From Pseudotabrizicola formosa (GTDB lineage Bacteria > Pseudomonadota > Alphaproteobacteria > Rhodobacterales > Rhodobacteraceae), in NCBI RefSeq assembly GCF_002900965.1, contig NZ_PJOM01000002.1:1456969-1520968 (forward strand): a stretch of 64,000 bases of DNA, given 5' to 3'. Under the pieces are notes generated by a model. It was not told where the DNA came from, made no database searches, and was given only the letters and a program-made list of their open reading frames with translations. The position numbers and the translations under genes were made by a program. Each line of letters opens with the position of its first letter. Position 1 is the first letter of the stretch. Below are positions 37,731 through 46,368 of this stretch, piece by piece.

Positions 37731-37784
37731 GGTGAGGGTCCACTTCACATGATTGGCATTTCCGGTGTCATTAGATGATCATTG

Positions 37785-37804
37785 AATGTAAATTTTATTA
37801 CATT
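37785..37804. promoter_or_regulatory. AT-rich palindrome upstream of the secreted nuclease gene
   Basis: AATGTAA-ATTTTA-TTACATT, a perfect 7-bp inverted repeat with a 6-bp spacer, 55 bases or more upstream of the nuclease start. It looks like an operator for a metal or stress regulator, but none can be named. Confidence 0.4.
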
Positions 37805-37938
37805 TTTGATCCTGGACCCACGAGTTTGCATCATTTTGGACCGCCGTCGCACCTTTTAGGCAGACGAAGCCACTGTCCAGCCATAATCTTGCCTGAATCT
37901 GCGGCGACGTTAAGAGTTTTCTCGGCCTGTTGATGGGT

Positions 37939-38712
37939 TCAGCCGATCAGGACCCTGCCACCCGAGGCGGCGATTCGCATCGCCACCTCGTCAGGTGGCG
38001 GCCGATCCGAAATCACACAGCTGATCTCTGACAGATTGCCCATCTGCACCAGGCCACGGTTGCCGAACTTGCTGTGATCCACGGCCAGATAGGTCCGCTG
38101 TGCCTGCGCCATGGCCGCGCGCACGACGGTTACCTCGGCAGGGTCGTCATTGGTCAGCTCGCCACTCGCCTCGACCCCGGTCACCGAGAGGATGGCCAGA
38201 TCAAAGCGAAAGCCGGACAGAAAGGCCGCCGTGGATTCCTGAAACACCGCGCCATCCACCAGACGGACAAAGCCGCCGGGCAGAGCCAGGATGAAAGAGG
38301 TCTGGTCTGCCAGAAAGGCCGCAATCCGCAGACTATAGGTGACAACACGCAAATCCTTGGCACCCACAAGGGCACGGGCAATCGCCTCGCAGGTGGTGCC
38401 GGTATCAAGAAAGATCGCGCTTCCGTCGGGAATTTCGGCCGCCACCCGAACGGCGATCCGCTCCTTTGCCGCACGGTTGGCGATGCGCCGGTCGCGCAGG
38501 GTACCAGCGCCGACCCCGTCGATCACCATCGCGCCCCCCGGTACCCGACGCAGGTATCCGCGTTGCGACAGCTCCATCACATCGCGGCGTGCCGTCTGGG
38601 TGGTAACCGCAAAATGCTGTGCGATCTCGTCCAGCGTCAAATGCCGGTCCAGCGTCAGCCGCTGCAGCAGCCGCTGTTGGCGCAGAGCTTTCTTGTCTTC
38701 CAAACCGTCCAT
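37939..38712 (-). CDS. DeoR-family transcriptional regulator
   Basis: 257 residues. N-terminal HTH: RLTLDRHLTLDEIAQHFAVT, TQTARRDVMELSQRGYLRRVPGGA. The C-terminal sugar-phosphate sensor domain has FLDTGTTCEAIARAL and YLAVDHSKFGNRGLV, the ligand-binding signatures of DeoR/GlpR proteins. No sugar operon adjoins it: downstream is the nuclease gene, upstream the IS debris, so its operon may have been lost or be elsewhere. Confidence 0.92.
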   Translation of the reverse strand: MDGLEDKKALRQQRLLQRLTLDRHLTLDEIAQHFAVTTQTARRDVMELSQRGYLRRVPGGAMVIDGVGAGTLRDRRIANRAAKERIAVRVAAEIPDGSAIFLDTGTTCEAIARALVGAKDLRVVTYSLRIAAFLADQTSFILALPGGFVRLVDGAVFQESTAAFLSGFRFDLAILSVTGVEASGELTNDDPAEVTVVRAAMAQAQRTYLAVDHSKFGNRGLVQMGNLSEISCVISDRPPPDEVAMRIAASGGRVLIG

Positions 38713-38895
38713 GCCGCACCTTGCCCGCCGTCCCGGCCCTGTTATCCTGGGTTAGTGCAGCACGGCGGCCGGGTCCATCAATTTCCCGAAAAGACCAATG
38801 CCCCTGCAAGCGGAAGCCCCTGACTCGGCCGCGGACCCTATGCGCGTCGGTGCCGGCAGAGGGTGATTTCAGGGCCGGTTTGCAACCGGCACTCA

Positions 38896-39147
38896 TCAGA
38901 AATTCAGCCCAAGTTGACCTGCCCCCCGGTCGTCCTCGTTCATAATGAGGGTCTTTGGGGTTGATAGTGGTCGGTTTCGGGGTGGGCAAGCGCGCGGAGC
39001 CCTCAGATCGCTCAAGCGCCCGGCGCGCGTCGGACGGGGTCTTGTTGCCCAGCGAGGAATGGAGCCTGACGTTGTTGTCGTCATATTGCAGAAGGCCAGC
39101 GTGCGGCCGGCATCCGCCAGGCTGCCGAAGATCTCCTCGTTGATCCG
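38896..39147 (-). pseudogene. IS3-family transposase OrfB fragment (C-terminal end, frameshifted)
   Basis: Read toward lower coordinates, INEEIFGSLADAGRTLAF is followed, after a frameshift, by YDDNNVRLHSSLGNKTPSDA, the C-terminal end of an IS3-type integrase (usually ...YDYNNVRPHSSLGNKTP). A second shift is needed to reach the family-like end GAGQLGLNF. The N-terminal catalytic part is missing. Confidence 0.8.
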
Positions 39148-39219
39148 AGCGGCTTCTATACATGGCTGCGAGAGCCTTTGAGCCATCGTCCGTTGGAAGA
39201 CCGGCACCAAAGCGTGCTG

Positions 39220-39580
39220 CTGAGCAGGCTTGGGATGACAGCGGCGAGGTTTATGGCGAGCGCAAGCTGCACTATGATCTGTGCGACATGGGCGAAGACA
39301 TCAGCCCCAACCGGGCGTGGCGCCTGGCCCGCCTGGCGGGCATAAGGGCCCAGATTGGTTACAAAAGGAAGGCGGGCTCTTACGGTGGCAACCCTGCAGT
39401 CGTGGCGGACAGCACTCTGAACCGGGAATTCGATGTCGATGCCCCGACCAGTTCTGGGGCGAGCCATGGAAGGTGCCATTGGTCCGAGCCCAATGGCGAG
39501 CGACATAACCTACATCCGCACCCAAAAGGGGTTCTTGTATCTGGCGGTCGTGATCGATCTGCTTTCTCGGCGCGTGCCGG
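39220..39580 (+). pseudogene. IS3-family transposase OrfB fragment (central part, frameshifted)
   Basis: WDDSGEVYGERKLHYDLCDMG, RLARLAGIRAQIGYKRKAGS and NREFDVDAPDQF spread over two frames, then SDITYIRTQKGFLYLAVVID in a third: the DNA-binding and start of the DDE integrase core. At least two frameshifts. Cut off after LLSRRV, where an unrelated reading begins. It faces away from the fragment at 38896-39147, so the two are not one simple element. Confidence 0.8.
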
Positions 39581-39975
39581 CACAAGATGGGGAGCTACAC
39601 CCATCCCCAGGCAGAGGTGATAGCCGCCACCGTTGCCGGCATGCCGCACAGGGTGGGCGGCATCCGCATGGCGAGCCGAGTGGCGGAACTGGCGCGCGCC
39701 AGGTCGACCCCGGCGTGCTGCCGGGCGTCGTGCCGCGCTGACTGCCCGTCGAGACCCGGCAGAACCTGCATGGCGAACGGGCGACGACCATCGTCTTCGG
39801 CACAGAACGGGCGAAGACGCTTGGCAAATGGCGAACAGTTGAACTGCTGGCCTGCCCGGTCACTTTATGGCCACTTCCGGCACAGATCGAATCCGCCCGT
39901 CGCGGCTATGAGGATTGGTGGCGGGCGCTGGACTGGGTGGGGGATGGGCTGATCGCGGGCGCGAGGAAGAGGTGA
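39580..39975 (+). pseudogene. Broken gene of unknown function
   Basis: The segment YTHPQAEVIAATVAGMPHR (from about 39593) shifts frame near 39700 to VDPGVLPGVVPR, meets a stop at 39739-39741, and then reads on in the same frame as LPVETRQNLHGERATTIVFG ... RRGYEDWWRALDWVGDGLI to a stop at 39973. This looks like one decayed protein, but I do not know its family. It abuts the transposase fragment. Confidence 0.5.
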
Positions 39976-40079
39976 TGGCAGCGATACCGAAGGTGCGGCC
40001 TTGGGTCCGCATGATTGGAAGTGAACAGCCATGAAGTCTAGCCGTTACATGCCGACGCAAACATGCATGACAGGACTGA

Positions 40080-40847
40080 TCAAAAATCCCGCCAGTAGTC
40101 ATCCGCGAGGGAACGGTTAAGCTCCAACATGGCTGACATAGCCTTGAACGCACCGTCCGGATCGCGGGCACCAATTGCTTGGGCAACGGCAAGGTGACCC
40201 TCACGGCTGACTTGTTCGTTCTCCGGGTTTGCGACCCCGAATTCATAGGACACGCGCAGCATCGTCAGAATGATCTGCCGCATTTGCCGCATGACCGTAT
40301 TTCGGGTCATGTCCAGAAGGGTGACGTGAAACTGACAATCTGCCGCGAACAGACGTTCAATATCTACCTGCTCGGGGTAAATGGCATTGGCAGCCGCTAG
40401 CAGGGTTTTCGCCTGATCTTGCGTTCCGCGAATTGCGGCAAGCCTTGCTGCAGCAGGCTCCAGAATGGCGCGCAATTCAGTTGTTTCGGCAAAAATCCGT
40501 TTGATTCTCGGATGTGTGGAGTCGTGCCAAGCGACGACGTCACCATCCAGAAGATTCCATTCCTCTATGGGCCGGACACGTGTTCCATACCGCCGCGCGG
40601 TTCTGACCAGTCCTTTGCCTGAGAGAACCTTGATCGCATCACGTACGGTCGCCCGACTGACACCGAGAGACTGACCAAGTTCTTCCTCGGTCGGCATGAC
40701 CATGTCCTGCGGATAGGCATCATTGGCGATACGACGTCCAAGAATTTCCACAGCTTGTTTGGCCGCGCCAGTTGGAAGCGAAGCCCCGAATTCCGTCGGA
40801 ATGCGGAATTCGGGCTTGCGGTCCTGTGATGGGAGATCAGACTTCAC
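40080..40847 (-). CDS. GntR-family regulator (FadR-like, FCD domain), likely sugar-acid responsive
   Basis: 255 residues. HTH: DMVMPTEEELGQSLGVSRATVRDAIKVLSGKGLV. FCD: ELRAILEPAAARLAA, DCQFHVTLLDMTRN and REGHLAVAQAI, with metal-binding Asp/His positions. It resembles DgoR/UxuR-type regulators (RPIEEWNLLDGDVVAWH is typical of that group). Divergent from the TRAP transporter and dehydratase genes, which it probably controls through the palindrome at 40886-40902. Confidence 0.92.
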   Translation of the reverse strand: MKSDLPSQDRKPEFRIPTEFGASLPTGAAKQAVEILGRRIANDAYPQDMVMPTEEELGQSLGVSRATVRDAIKVLSGKGLVRTARRYGTRVRPIEEWNLLDGDVVAWHDSTHPRIKRIFAETTELRAILEPAAARLAAIRGTQDQAKTLLAAANAIYPEQVDIERLFAADCQFHVTLLDMTRNTVMRQMRQIILTMLRVSYEFGVANPENEQVSREGHLAVAQAIGARDPDGAFKAMSAMLELNRSLADDYWRDF

Positions 40848-40885
40848 GCATAAAATCCTTCTTTACATATGATCTAGAAATAGGC

Positions 40886-40902
40886 AGTCTACATCTCATG
40901 TA
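40886..40902. promoter_or_regulatory. Candidate GntR operator
   Basis: Perfect 17-bp palindrome TCTACAT-CTC-ATGTAGA, halfway between the divergent GntR gene and the TRAP operon. Symmetry and spacing suit an FCD-type GntR dimer. Confidence 0.6.
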
Positions 40903-40988
40903 GAGCCATTTGGCCTACTCTGGCAACGCCCGGCAGCATGCCCAGACCTTGCGCCTGCAGACCCAGATTTACGGAGGAGGAGGATCTG

Positions 40989-42017
40989 ATGACGATGACA
41001 CGCACGTTCTGTGCGGCCACAATGCTGGCTGCCACGTTTATTTTCGGAGCCGCCCATGCTCAAAGCGTGGAAATCAAATTCGGCCTCGGCATGCCCGAAG
41101 GGGACAGCCCAGAGTATCAGGCGCTGGTCCGCTTCAAGGAATATGTCGAGTTCAAAAGCAACGGTGAGATGACCGTTCGCATGTTCCCAGGCAACCAGCT
41201 GGGCAGCGAACGCGAGATGATCGAGATGGTTCAGCAGGGCAGTCTGGAAATGACCTTTCCTGCCGACGGGGCCATGGCGGGGTTCTATCCGCCAATGCAG
41301 GTCTGGTCGATTCCCTACATCTTTGAATCGGCACCGATCGCCTGGAATGTGATGCAAAGCGATTTCGCTGATCGCATGCGGGAAGACATCCTTGCCACCA
41401 CCGGCATCCGGGCGCTGGCCTTTTCGCAAAACGGCTTCCGGTCATTCACCAACAATGTGCGCCCGCTTGTGACCCCGCAGGACATGGCGGGGCTCAAGAT
41501 CCGCACCATGGAAAGCCCGGTCTATATGACAATGGTCAACGCGCTGGGCGCCACGGCAGTGCCCATCGCTGGCTCTGAGGTCGTCATGGCGCTGCGGCAA
41601 GGCGTGGTGGACGGCCAGGAAAACCCGCCAGCCGTTGTGTTCAGCGGTGGGCATGGCGAGGTGCAGGATTACTTCACCCTGAATGAGCACACCTTTGGCC
41701 TGCATGTGATCATTGCCAACAACGACTGGTTCACGGCGCTGCCGCAAGGCCAGCAGCAGATCATCAAGGATGCGGCGGAGATGATGGCTGTGACCGAAAA
41801 CCTGCTCAAGACCGAAGGCGACTGGCGCTACAGCCGCCGTCTGGTGGAAGAGATGGGGATGGAAATCCATGTCTCGACTCCCGAAGAAAAGGCCGCATTC
41901 AAGGAAATCGCGCAGCCGCCGGTGCTGACCTTCATCCGTGAATCGGTTGGCGATCAGGTGGTCGATGACATGATCGCAGCTGTCGAAGCAGCAAAGGCGG
42001 ACCTTTACGGCAACTGA
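40989..42017 (+). CDS. TRAP transporter solute-binding protein (DctP family)
   Basis: 342 residues from ATG at 40989, with a GGAGGAGGAGG ribosome site. Signal peptide to AHAQ. DctP features: MFPGNQLGSEREMIEMVQQG, DMAGLKIRTMESPVYMTMVN (Arg that binds the ligand carboxylate) and VVMALRQGVVDGQENP. With the dehydratase downstream, the ligand is probably a sugar acid such as galactonate; this is inference. Confidence 0.93.
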   Translation: MTMTRTFCAATMLAATFIFGAAHAQSVEIKFGLGMPEGDSPEYQALVRFKEYVEFKSNGEMTVRMFPGNQLGSEREMIEMVQQGSLEMTFPADGAMAGFYPPMQVWSIPYIFESAPIAWNVMQSDFADRMREDILATTGIRALAFSQNGFRSFTNNVRPLVTPQDMAGLKIRTMESPVYMTMVNALGATAVPIAGSEVVMALRQGVVDGQENPPAVVFSGGHGEVQDYFTLNEHTFGLHVIIANNDWFTALPQGQQQIIKDAAEMMAVTENLLKTEGDWRYSRRLVEEMGMEIHVSTPEEKAAFKEIAQPPVLTFIRESVGDQVVDDMIAAVEAAKADLYGN

Positions 42018-42112
42018 TCCCGCCGGACTGCGGCCCGGTCGCCTTTGGCGCGCCGGGCCGTGACCTGACTTTTCCGGTCCCCCGAGAGGGAGTGCCGTTT
42101 TGGGAGCAACCA

Positions 42113-42628
42113 ATGGTAGTCACCGCCACACGGACCGCGCGCGGGCTTGCACGCCTGACCGAGGTTCTGGCCTGTCTGTTGATGATCGTCGTCACCGTCC
42201 TGAACCTCACACAGGTGGGCGGGCGCTACATGTTCAGCATCGGGTTCAACTGGACCGAAGAGGTCATGCGCTATTCGATGATCTGGTTGATGATGCTGGG
42301 CAGCGTGGCCTGTATCTTCCGCGCCGAACACATGGGGATCGAAGCGCTGGAGGCAATGGTGCCGCCCCACCTGTCGCGCTACGTCAAATCAGCACTTTAC
42401 TCGGTGGCGGGCATCTTCTGCGTCATCATTCTGGTCTACAGTTATCCACTTGCCTTGCGCAACGCCGCGCAGACTACGCCTGCGTCGGGCATTTCGATGA
42501 TCCTGCCTTATGCCGCCCTTCCGGTCGGATCGGCGCTGATGCTGGTGCAGATCGCGCTGAGCTGGCTTTCCGGGTTTGAACCCGACAGTGGCCCGGTTAA
42601 GGACACGTCTGCCGGGGGGGCCTCCTGA
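42113..42628 (+). CDS. TRAP transporter small permease (DctQ family)
   Basis: 171 residues with four predicted membrane helices. NLTQVGGRYMFSIGFNWTEEVMRYSMIW is the conserved DctQ segment. ATG at 42113 has GGGAG 7 bases upstream. Overlaps the DctM start (TGATG). Confidence 0.92.
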   Translation: MVVTATRTARGLARLTEVLACLLMIVVTVLNLTQVGGRYMFSIGFNWTEEVMRYSMIWLMMLGSVACIFRAEHMGIEALEAMVPPHLSRYVKSALYSVAGIFCVIILVYSYPLALRNAAQTTPASGISMILPYAALPVGSALMLVQIALSWLSGFEPDSGPVKDTSAGGAS

Positions 42629-43902
42629 TGCTTGCCGTCGCCGCTTTGGGCATAGTGCTGTTGCTGGTCGGCGTTCCGGTTGCTTTTGCCCTCGGGCTGG
42701 CCGGGATGCTTGGTGTCTGGATGTCGGGCCTGCCGCTCAGTGTGACAGCTACCCGTCTATTTACCGGGGTGGACAGTTTCGTTTTTCTCGCCGTGCCGTT
42801 CTACATCCTTGCCGCCGAGATCATGAGCGCGGGGGGCATCACCAGCCGCCTGATCGCAATCGGCTCGGCGATGACCAGCTGGCTGCGCGGCGGCACTGCC
42901 TTTGCCAATATTGGCACATCGGTGATGTTTGCAGGCATCTCCGGCTCTGCCGTGGCCGACGCGGCGGCGCTGGGGCGGGTGTTCATCGACGAGATGCCGA
43001 AGGAAGGCTACACTCGGGAGTATTCGGCGGCGGTCACCGCTGCCTCTTCGATCATCGGGCCGATCATTCCGCCATCCGGACTTGCAATCCTGATGGCAGC
43101 GGTGACGGGTCTTTCGGTGATCGACCTGTTTCTGGCCGGCATTCTGCCCGGCCTTTTGCTTGCAGGGGCCTGCGCTGCGGTCGTTGCCGTTGACGCCTTG
43201 CGCGGGAAGCTTCCAAAGCCACGCCGCGCCCGGTTCAGCCGCGACGGCCTTGGCCGGATGATCCTGGAAACGCTGGCGGTTCTGACGCTGCCCGCCATCA
43301 TCATCGGCGGGATGCTTGCGGGCATCTACACCGCCACCGAAGGCGGCGGCATAGCCGTAGCCTACGCAATCTTTCTATCCATGGTGGTGTTCCGAGTGAT
43401 GACATGGCACGGCCTGTGGCTTGCCTTTTTGCGCGCTGCGCGCACCTCTGCCAGCATCTATTTGCTGGTGGCAGCGGCAACCATCCTGTCATATGCGCTG
43501 AACATCCTTGGGATTTCATCCTGGGTTTCGGCGATGACGGGTGTGTTTCAAGACAGCCCGGTGCTGTTTCTCTTCGCAGTGGCCGCGCTGATGCTGGTTC
43601 TGGGTACGTTCCTGGACATTGGGGCCGCCATCCTGATCTTTGCGCCGCTGATCATGCCGATCGTCACCAGCCTTGGCATTGATCCGTTGCAGGCCTGCAT
43701 GATCATCATGCTGACGCTTGCGATGGGCCTGCTGACCCCGCCGGTGGGCGTGGTTCTTTTCGTGGTGATGCGCGTCGGGGGCATCGGCATGTGGCCGCTG
43801 ATCCGGGCGCTGGCTCCGTTCCTTGCCGCGCAGCTGATCGCCATTGGCGTGCTGTGCCTTGTTCCCGAAATATCCAGCTTTCTTCCGACGCTGCTGAACT
43901 AA
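42628..43902 (+). CDS. TRAP transporter large permease (DctM family)
   Basis: 424 residues, about 12 helices. DctM features: VDSFVFLAVPFYILAAEIM, MFAGISGSAVADAAALG, ASSIIGPIIPPSGLAIL and GLLTPPVGVVLFVV. Starts inside the DctQ stop; 17 bp before the dehydratase. Confidence 0.94.
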   Translation: MLAVAALGIVLLLVGVPVAFALGLAGMLGVWMSGLPLSVTATRLFTGVDSFVFLAVPFYILAAEIMSAGGITSRLIAIGSAMTSWLRGGTAFANIGTSVMFAGISGSAVADAAALGRVFIDEMPKEGYTREYSAAVTAASSIIGPIIPPSGLAILMAAVTGLSVIDLFLAGILPGLLLAGACAAVVAVDALRGKLPKPRRARFSRDGLGRMILETLAVLTLPAIIIGGMLAGIYTATEGGGIAVAYAIFLSMVVFRVMTWHGLWLAFLRAARTSASIYLLVAAATILSYALNILGISSWVSAMTGVFQDSPVLFLFAVAALMLVLGTFLDIGAAILIFAPLIMPIVTSLGIDPLQACMIIMLTLAMGLLTPPVGVVLFVVMRVGGIGMWPLIRALAPFLAAQLIAIGVLCLVPEISSFLPTLLN

Positions 43903-43919
43903 TTGAAACGAGACGCCTG

Positions 43920-45092
43920 ATGAAGATTACTGCCATCCGTACCGTTGTGGTCAATGCGATCCACAGAAACTGGGTATTTGTGAAGGTCGAAACCGACCAG
44001 CCGGGCCTGCATGGCTGGGGTGAGGCGACGCTGGAATGGAAGACCCGCGCGGTTGTGGGTGCCGTGGAAGATCTGGAGCAATTCGTGGTCGGGCAAGATC
44101 CGCGACGGATCGAGCATATTTTTGCCCGGATGACCAAATTCAGCTTCTGGCCGCTGGGCTCCATCGGGCTGACAGCAGTGTCGGCGATTGATCAGGCCCT
44201 TTGGGACATCAAGGCAAAGGACTTGGGCGTGCCTGTCTGGCAATTGCTGGGCGGGCAGGTGCGTGACAAGGTGCGGGTCTATACCCATCTGCGGCGCGCC
44301 AAGATCGGGGCGCAGATCGGGACCGAGGATATCGGCGCTTTCTGCGCCGCCGTCGAGGAAACCCTTGCGATGGGCTATAACGCCGTCAAGTTGGGTTTTG
44401 TGCCCTATTGCGCCTACGAGGCCACGGTGCCCGAACTGCTGCATGTGGAAAAGGTGGCCGAAGCCGTGCGGGACCGCGTGGGGCCGGAAGTCGCGATCAT
44501 GACCGATTTTCATGGCCGCCCCGCATCGCCCGAGGTGGCGAGGGCCTACATCGACGTGATCGCGCCAATCCGCCCGCTGTTTGTCGAGGAACCCATCCAA
44601 CCTGGCAATGCCGCCGCGATGGCCGGGTTAGCACGTCGGGTGAATTGCCCGCTGGCGACCGGCGAGCGGCTGTTCACCTTGCGCGAATTTGCCGAACTGT
44701 CCGAGTTGCAGGCCGTGGCCCACATTCAGCCCGATCTAAGCCATTGCGGCGGCTTGACAGGCGGCAAAAAAATTGCCGCGATTGCCGAAGCCGGACAGAT
44801 GGGCATCGCACCTCACAATCCGATGGGGCCGGTGGCAGGGGCAGTCGCGCTGCATTTCGATGTGGCAACGCCAAACTTCCTTATTCAGGAAGAGGCGGTC
44901 GGTCTTGTGCCATGGTTCGACGAGATTTTCGACCATCCGATGCAGCTTGTGAACGGCTGCTGGGACGTGCCGCAAGGCGTAGGCCTTGGCATTGAGATCA
45001 ACGAAGCGACCGCCGCCCGCCATCCTTTTGCACCGGAAATAGTCCCAGCGCTGGATGCGATCCTGCCTGACGGTACCATCGCACATTGGTAG
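43920..45092 (+). CDS. D-galactonate dehydratase-like enzyme (enolase superfamily)
   Basis: 390 residues. Dehydrates an aldonate to a 2-keto-3-deoxy acid. ALWDIKAKDLGVPVWQLLGG is the mandelate racemase/enolase N-domain signature. The barrel shows metal ligands in DFHGRP, FVEEPI and TGERLF, and the catalytic His in APHNPMGP. DFHGR plus APHNP matches the DgoD subgroup rather than mannonate dehydratases; exact sugar unproven. Ends just before a hairpin. Confidence 0.88.
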   Translation: MKITAIRTVVVNAIHRNWVFVKVETDQPGLHGWGEATLEWKTRAVVGAVEDLEQFVVGQDPRRIEHIFARMTKFSFWPLGSIGLTAVSAIDQALWDIKAKDLGVPVWQLLGGQVRDKVRVYTHLRRAKIGAQIGTEDIGAFCAAVEETLAMGYNAVKLGFVPYCAYEATVPELLHVEKVAEAVRDRVGPEVAIMTDFHGRPASPEVARAYIDVIAPIRPLFVEEPIQPGNAAAMAGLARRVNCPLATGERLFTLREFAELSELQAVAHIQPDLSHCGGLTGGKKIAAIAEAGQMGIAPHNPMGPVAGAVALHFDVATPNFLIQEEAVGLVPWFDEIFDHPMQLVNGCWDVPQGVGLGIEINEATAARHPFAPEIVPALDAILPDGTIAHW

Positions 45093-45093
45093 G

Positions 45094-45112
45094 TCACGGC
45101 ACACCGCCGTGA
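45094..45112 (+). terminator. Hairpin after the dehydratase gene
   Basis: Perfect 7-bp stem TCACGGC / GCCGTGA, loop ACACC, beginning 2 bases after the stop. No U-run follows, so termination would be weak or Rho-assisted. Confidence 0.4.
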
Positions 45113-45181
45113 ATCTCGGCAAAAAACCAAGGACCTGACATTCGTTGGGCAGTTTTGGGTGCCGCAGGCGGCGAGCTGGCT

Positions 45182-45239
45182 AGTCAGGAATCCACTTCGC
45201 AGAAGCCACCGCGCGGGAATCCAGTCAGCGGAAGCCACT
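45182..45239. repeat. Two imperfect 29-bp tandem repeats
   Basis: Units at 45182-45210 and 45211-45239 share GGAATCCA ... GGAAGCCAC-like text (first unit GCAGAAGCCAC, second GCGGAAGCCAC). They lie in the 262-bp gap between the dehydratase and the SDR. They may be the scar of a mobile-element end with multiple transposase sites; nothing else codes in the gap. Confidence 0.45.
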
Positions 45240-45354
45240 TCCACTTGAGCGGCGGCAACGTTTGTGGAGCACTTTCCCCACCATGCTCTGACAATGACGA
45301 CGCGCGATGACTATGTTGGAGAGATCAGAATCTTGAACATGAAGGAGACGACCG

Positions 45355-46110
45355 ATGGATCTGCGGTTCGACGACAAGACGATCATCGTCACGGGTGGCG
45401 GTTCCGGCATCGGCGCGGCCACGGCAGAAGAACTGGGTACCAGCGGTGCGACCGTGATTGTGGCTGACATCAATCTGGCCCATGCCGAGAGCATCGCCAG
45501 TGCAATCGTCGCTTCAGGCGGCAAGGCATTTGCCGTTGCTGTGGATGTGGCAAAGGCCGATCAGGTCAAGGCGATGGTGGATTTCGCCGTACAGAAGACG
45601 GGTGCGCTGCATGGCATCGTCAACAATGCCGGCATAAGCGGCCCCTCGGACCCTACGGGCAGCTATGACATCGATGGCTGGCAGAAGGTGATCGACATCA
45701 ACCTTTCCGGTGTCTTCTACGGCATGCGCTTCGCCATCCCAGCCATCGAAAAGGCCGGCGGTGGGGCAGTCGTCAATGTGGCCTCAATCCTCGGCTCAGT
45801 GGGCTTTGCCAATTCTGTGGCTTATGTCAGCGCCAAGCATGGCGTTCTTGGCGCGACCAAGAATGCCGCGCTGGAGCATGCCGCCGGTGGCGTTCGCGTC
45901 AATTCTGTTGGGCCTGGCTTCATCCATACGCCCCTCGTGGCAGATGCGCTTGATGATGCGACGCTCAAGGCACTTGAAGGCAAACACGCGCTGAACCGCC
46001 TTGGACGTTCCGAGGAGGTCGCAGCGCTGATCGTCTTCCTGCTGTCGGACCGCGCCAGCTTCATCACCGGATCATACCATCTGGTCGATGGTGGCTATAC
46101 GGCACAGTAA
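45355..46110 (+). CDS. Short-chain dehydrogenase/reductase (SDR)
   Basis: 251 residues. Cofactor motif TGGGSGIGAATAEELG (residues 13-28), NNAGISG, catalytic Ser in NVASILGSVGFA and YVSAK (Tyr/Lys), and the C-terminal ASFITGSYHLVDGGYTAQ. Asp in VIVADINLAHAES after strand 2 favours NAD(H). It may act on a sugar or sugar acid with the neighbouring dehydratase, but the gap and hairpin suggest a separate promoter. ATG at 45355 follows GAAGGAGACGACCG. Confidence 0.92.
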   Translation: MDLRFDDKTIIVTGGGSGIGAATAEELGTSGATVIVADINLAHAESIASAIVASGGKAFAVAVDVAKADQVKAMVDFAVQKTGALHGIVNNAGISGPSDPTGSYDIDGWQKVIDINLSGVFYGMRFAIPAIEKAGGGAVVNVASILGSVGFANSVAYVSAKHGVLGATKNAALEHAAGGVRVNSVGPGFIHTPLVADALDDATLKALEGKHALNRLGRSEEVAALIVFLLSDRASFITGSYHLVDGGYTAQ

Positions 46111-46309
46111 GCCGAGCCGCATAGCGCTGCACTGGCCCCATTCTATGGTGACCTTGCGCATGCGAACGGAGACTGTGGCAATGAACAAGGCGGATCGGCA
46201 AGGTTCTGGACCAGCTTGATCAGCACGCTGGACTTGCCCGGAAAATGTGGAGAGCACCAACTGAGGAATCAGGAGGTGTTCTATGGGAAAACCCAGGCCG
46301 CTTTAGTTC

Positions 46310-46334
46310 GGAACAACCTGCCGCTTTCGGTGTT
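46310..46334 (+). promoter_or_regulatory. Candidate EcfG-type promoter of the first ku gene
   Basis: GGAAC-N16-TGTT, one mismatch from the alphaproteobacterial general stress consensus GGAAC-N16/17-CGTT, 35 bases before the ku ATG. The second ku gene has an equivalent motif. Confidence 0.5.
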
Positions 46335-46368
46335 GTCATCCGAACCTCGGATCGGGAGAACGTCGAAC

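Noticed and set aside
35871..37778. 635-codon plus-strand frame opposite the secreted nuclease
   Set aside because: Shadow frame; the minus strand shows a signal peptide, catalytic motifs and a sorting tail.
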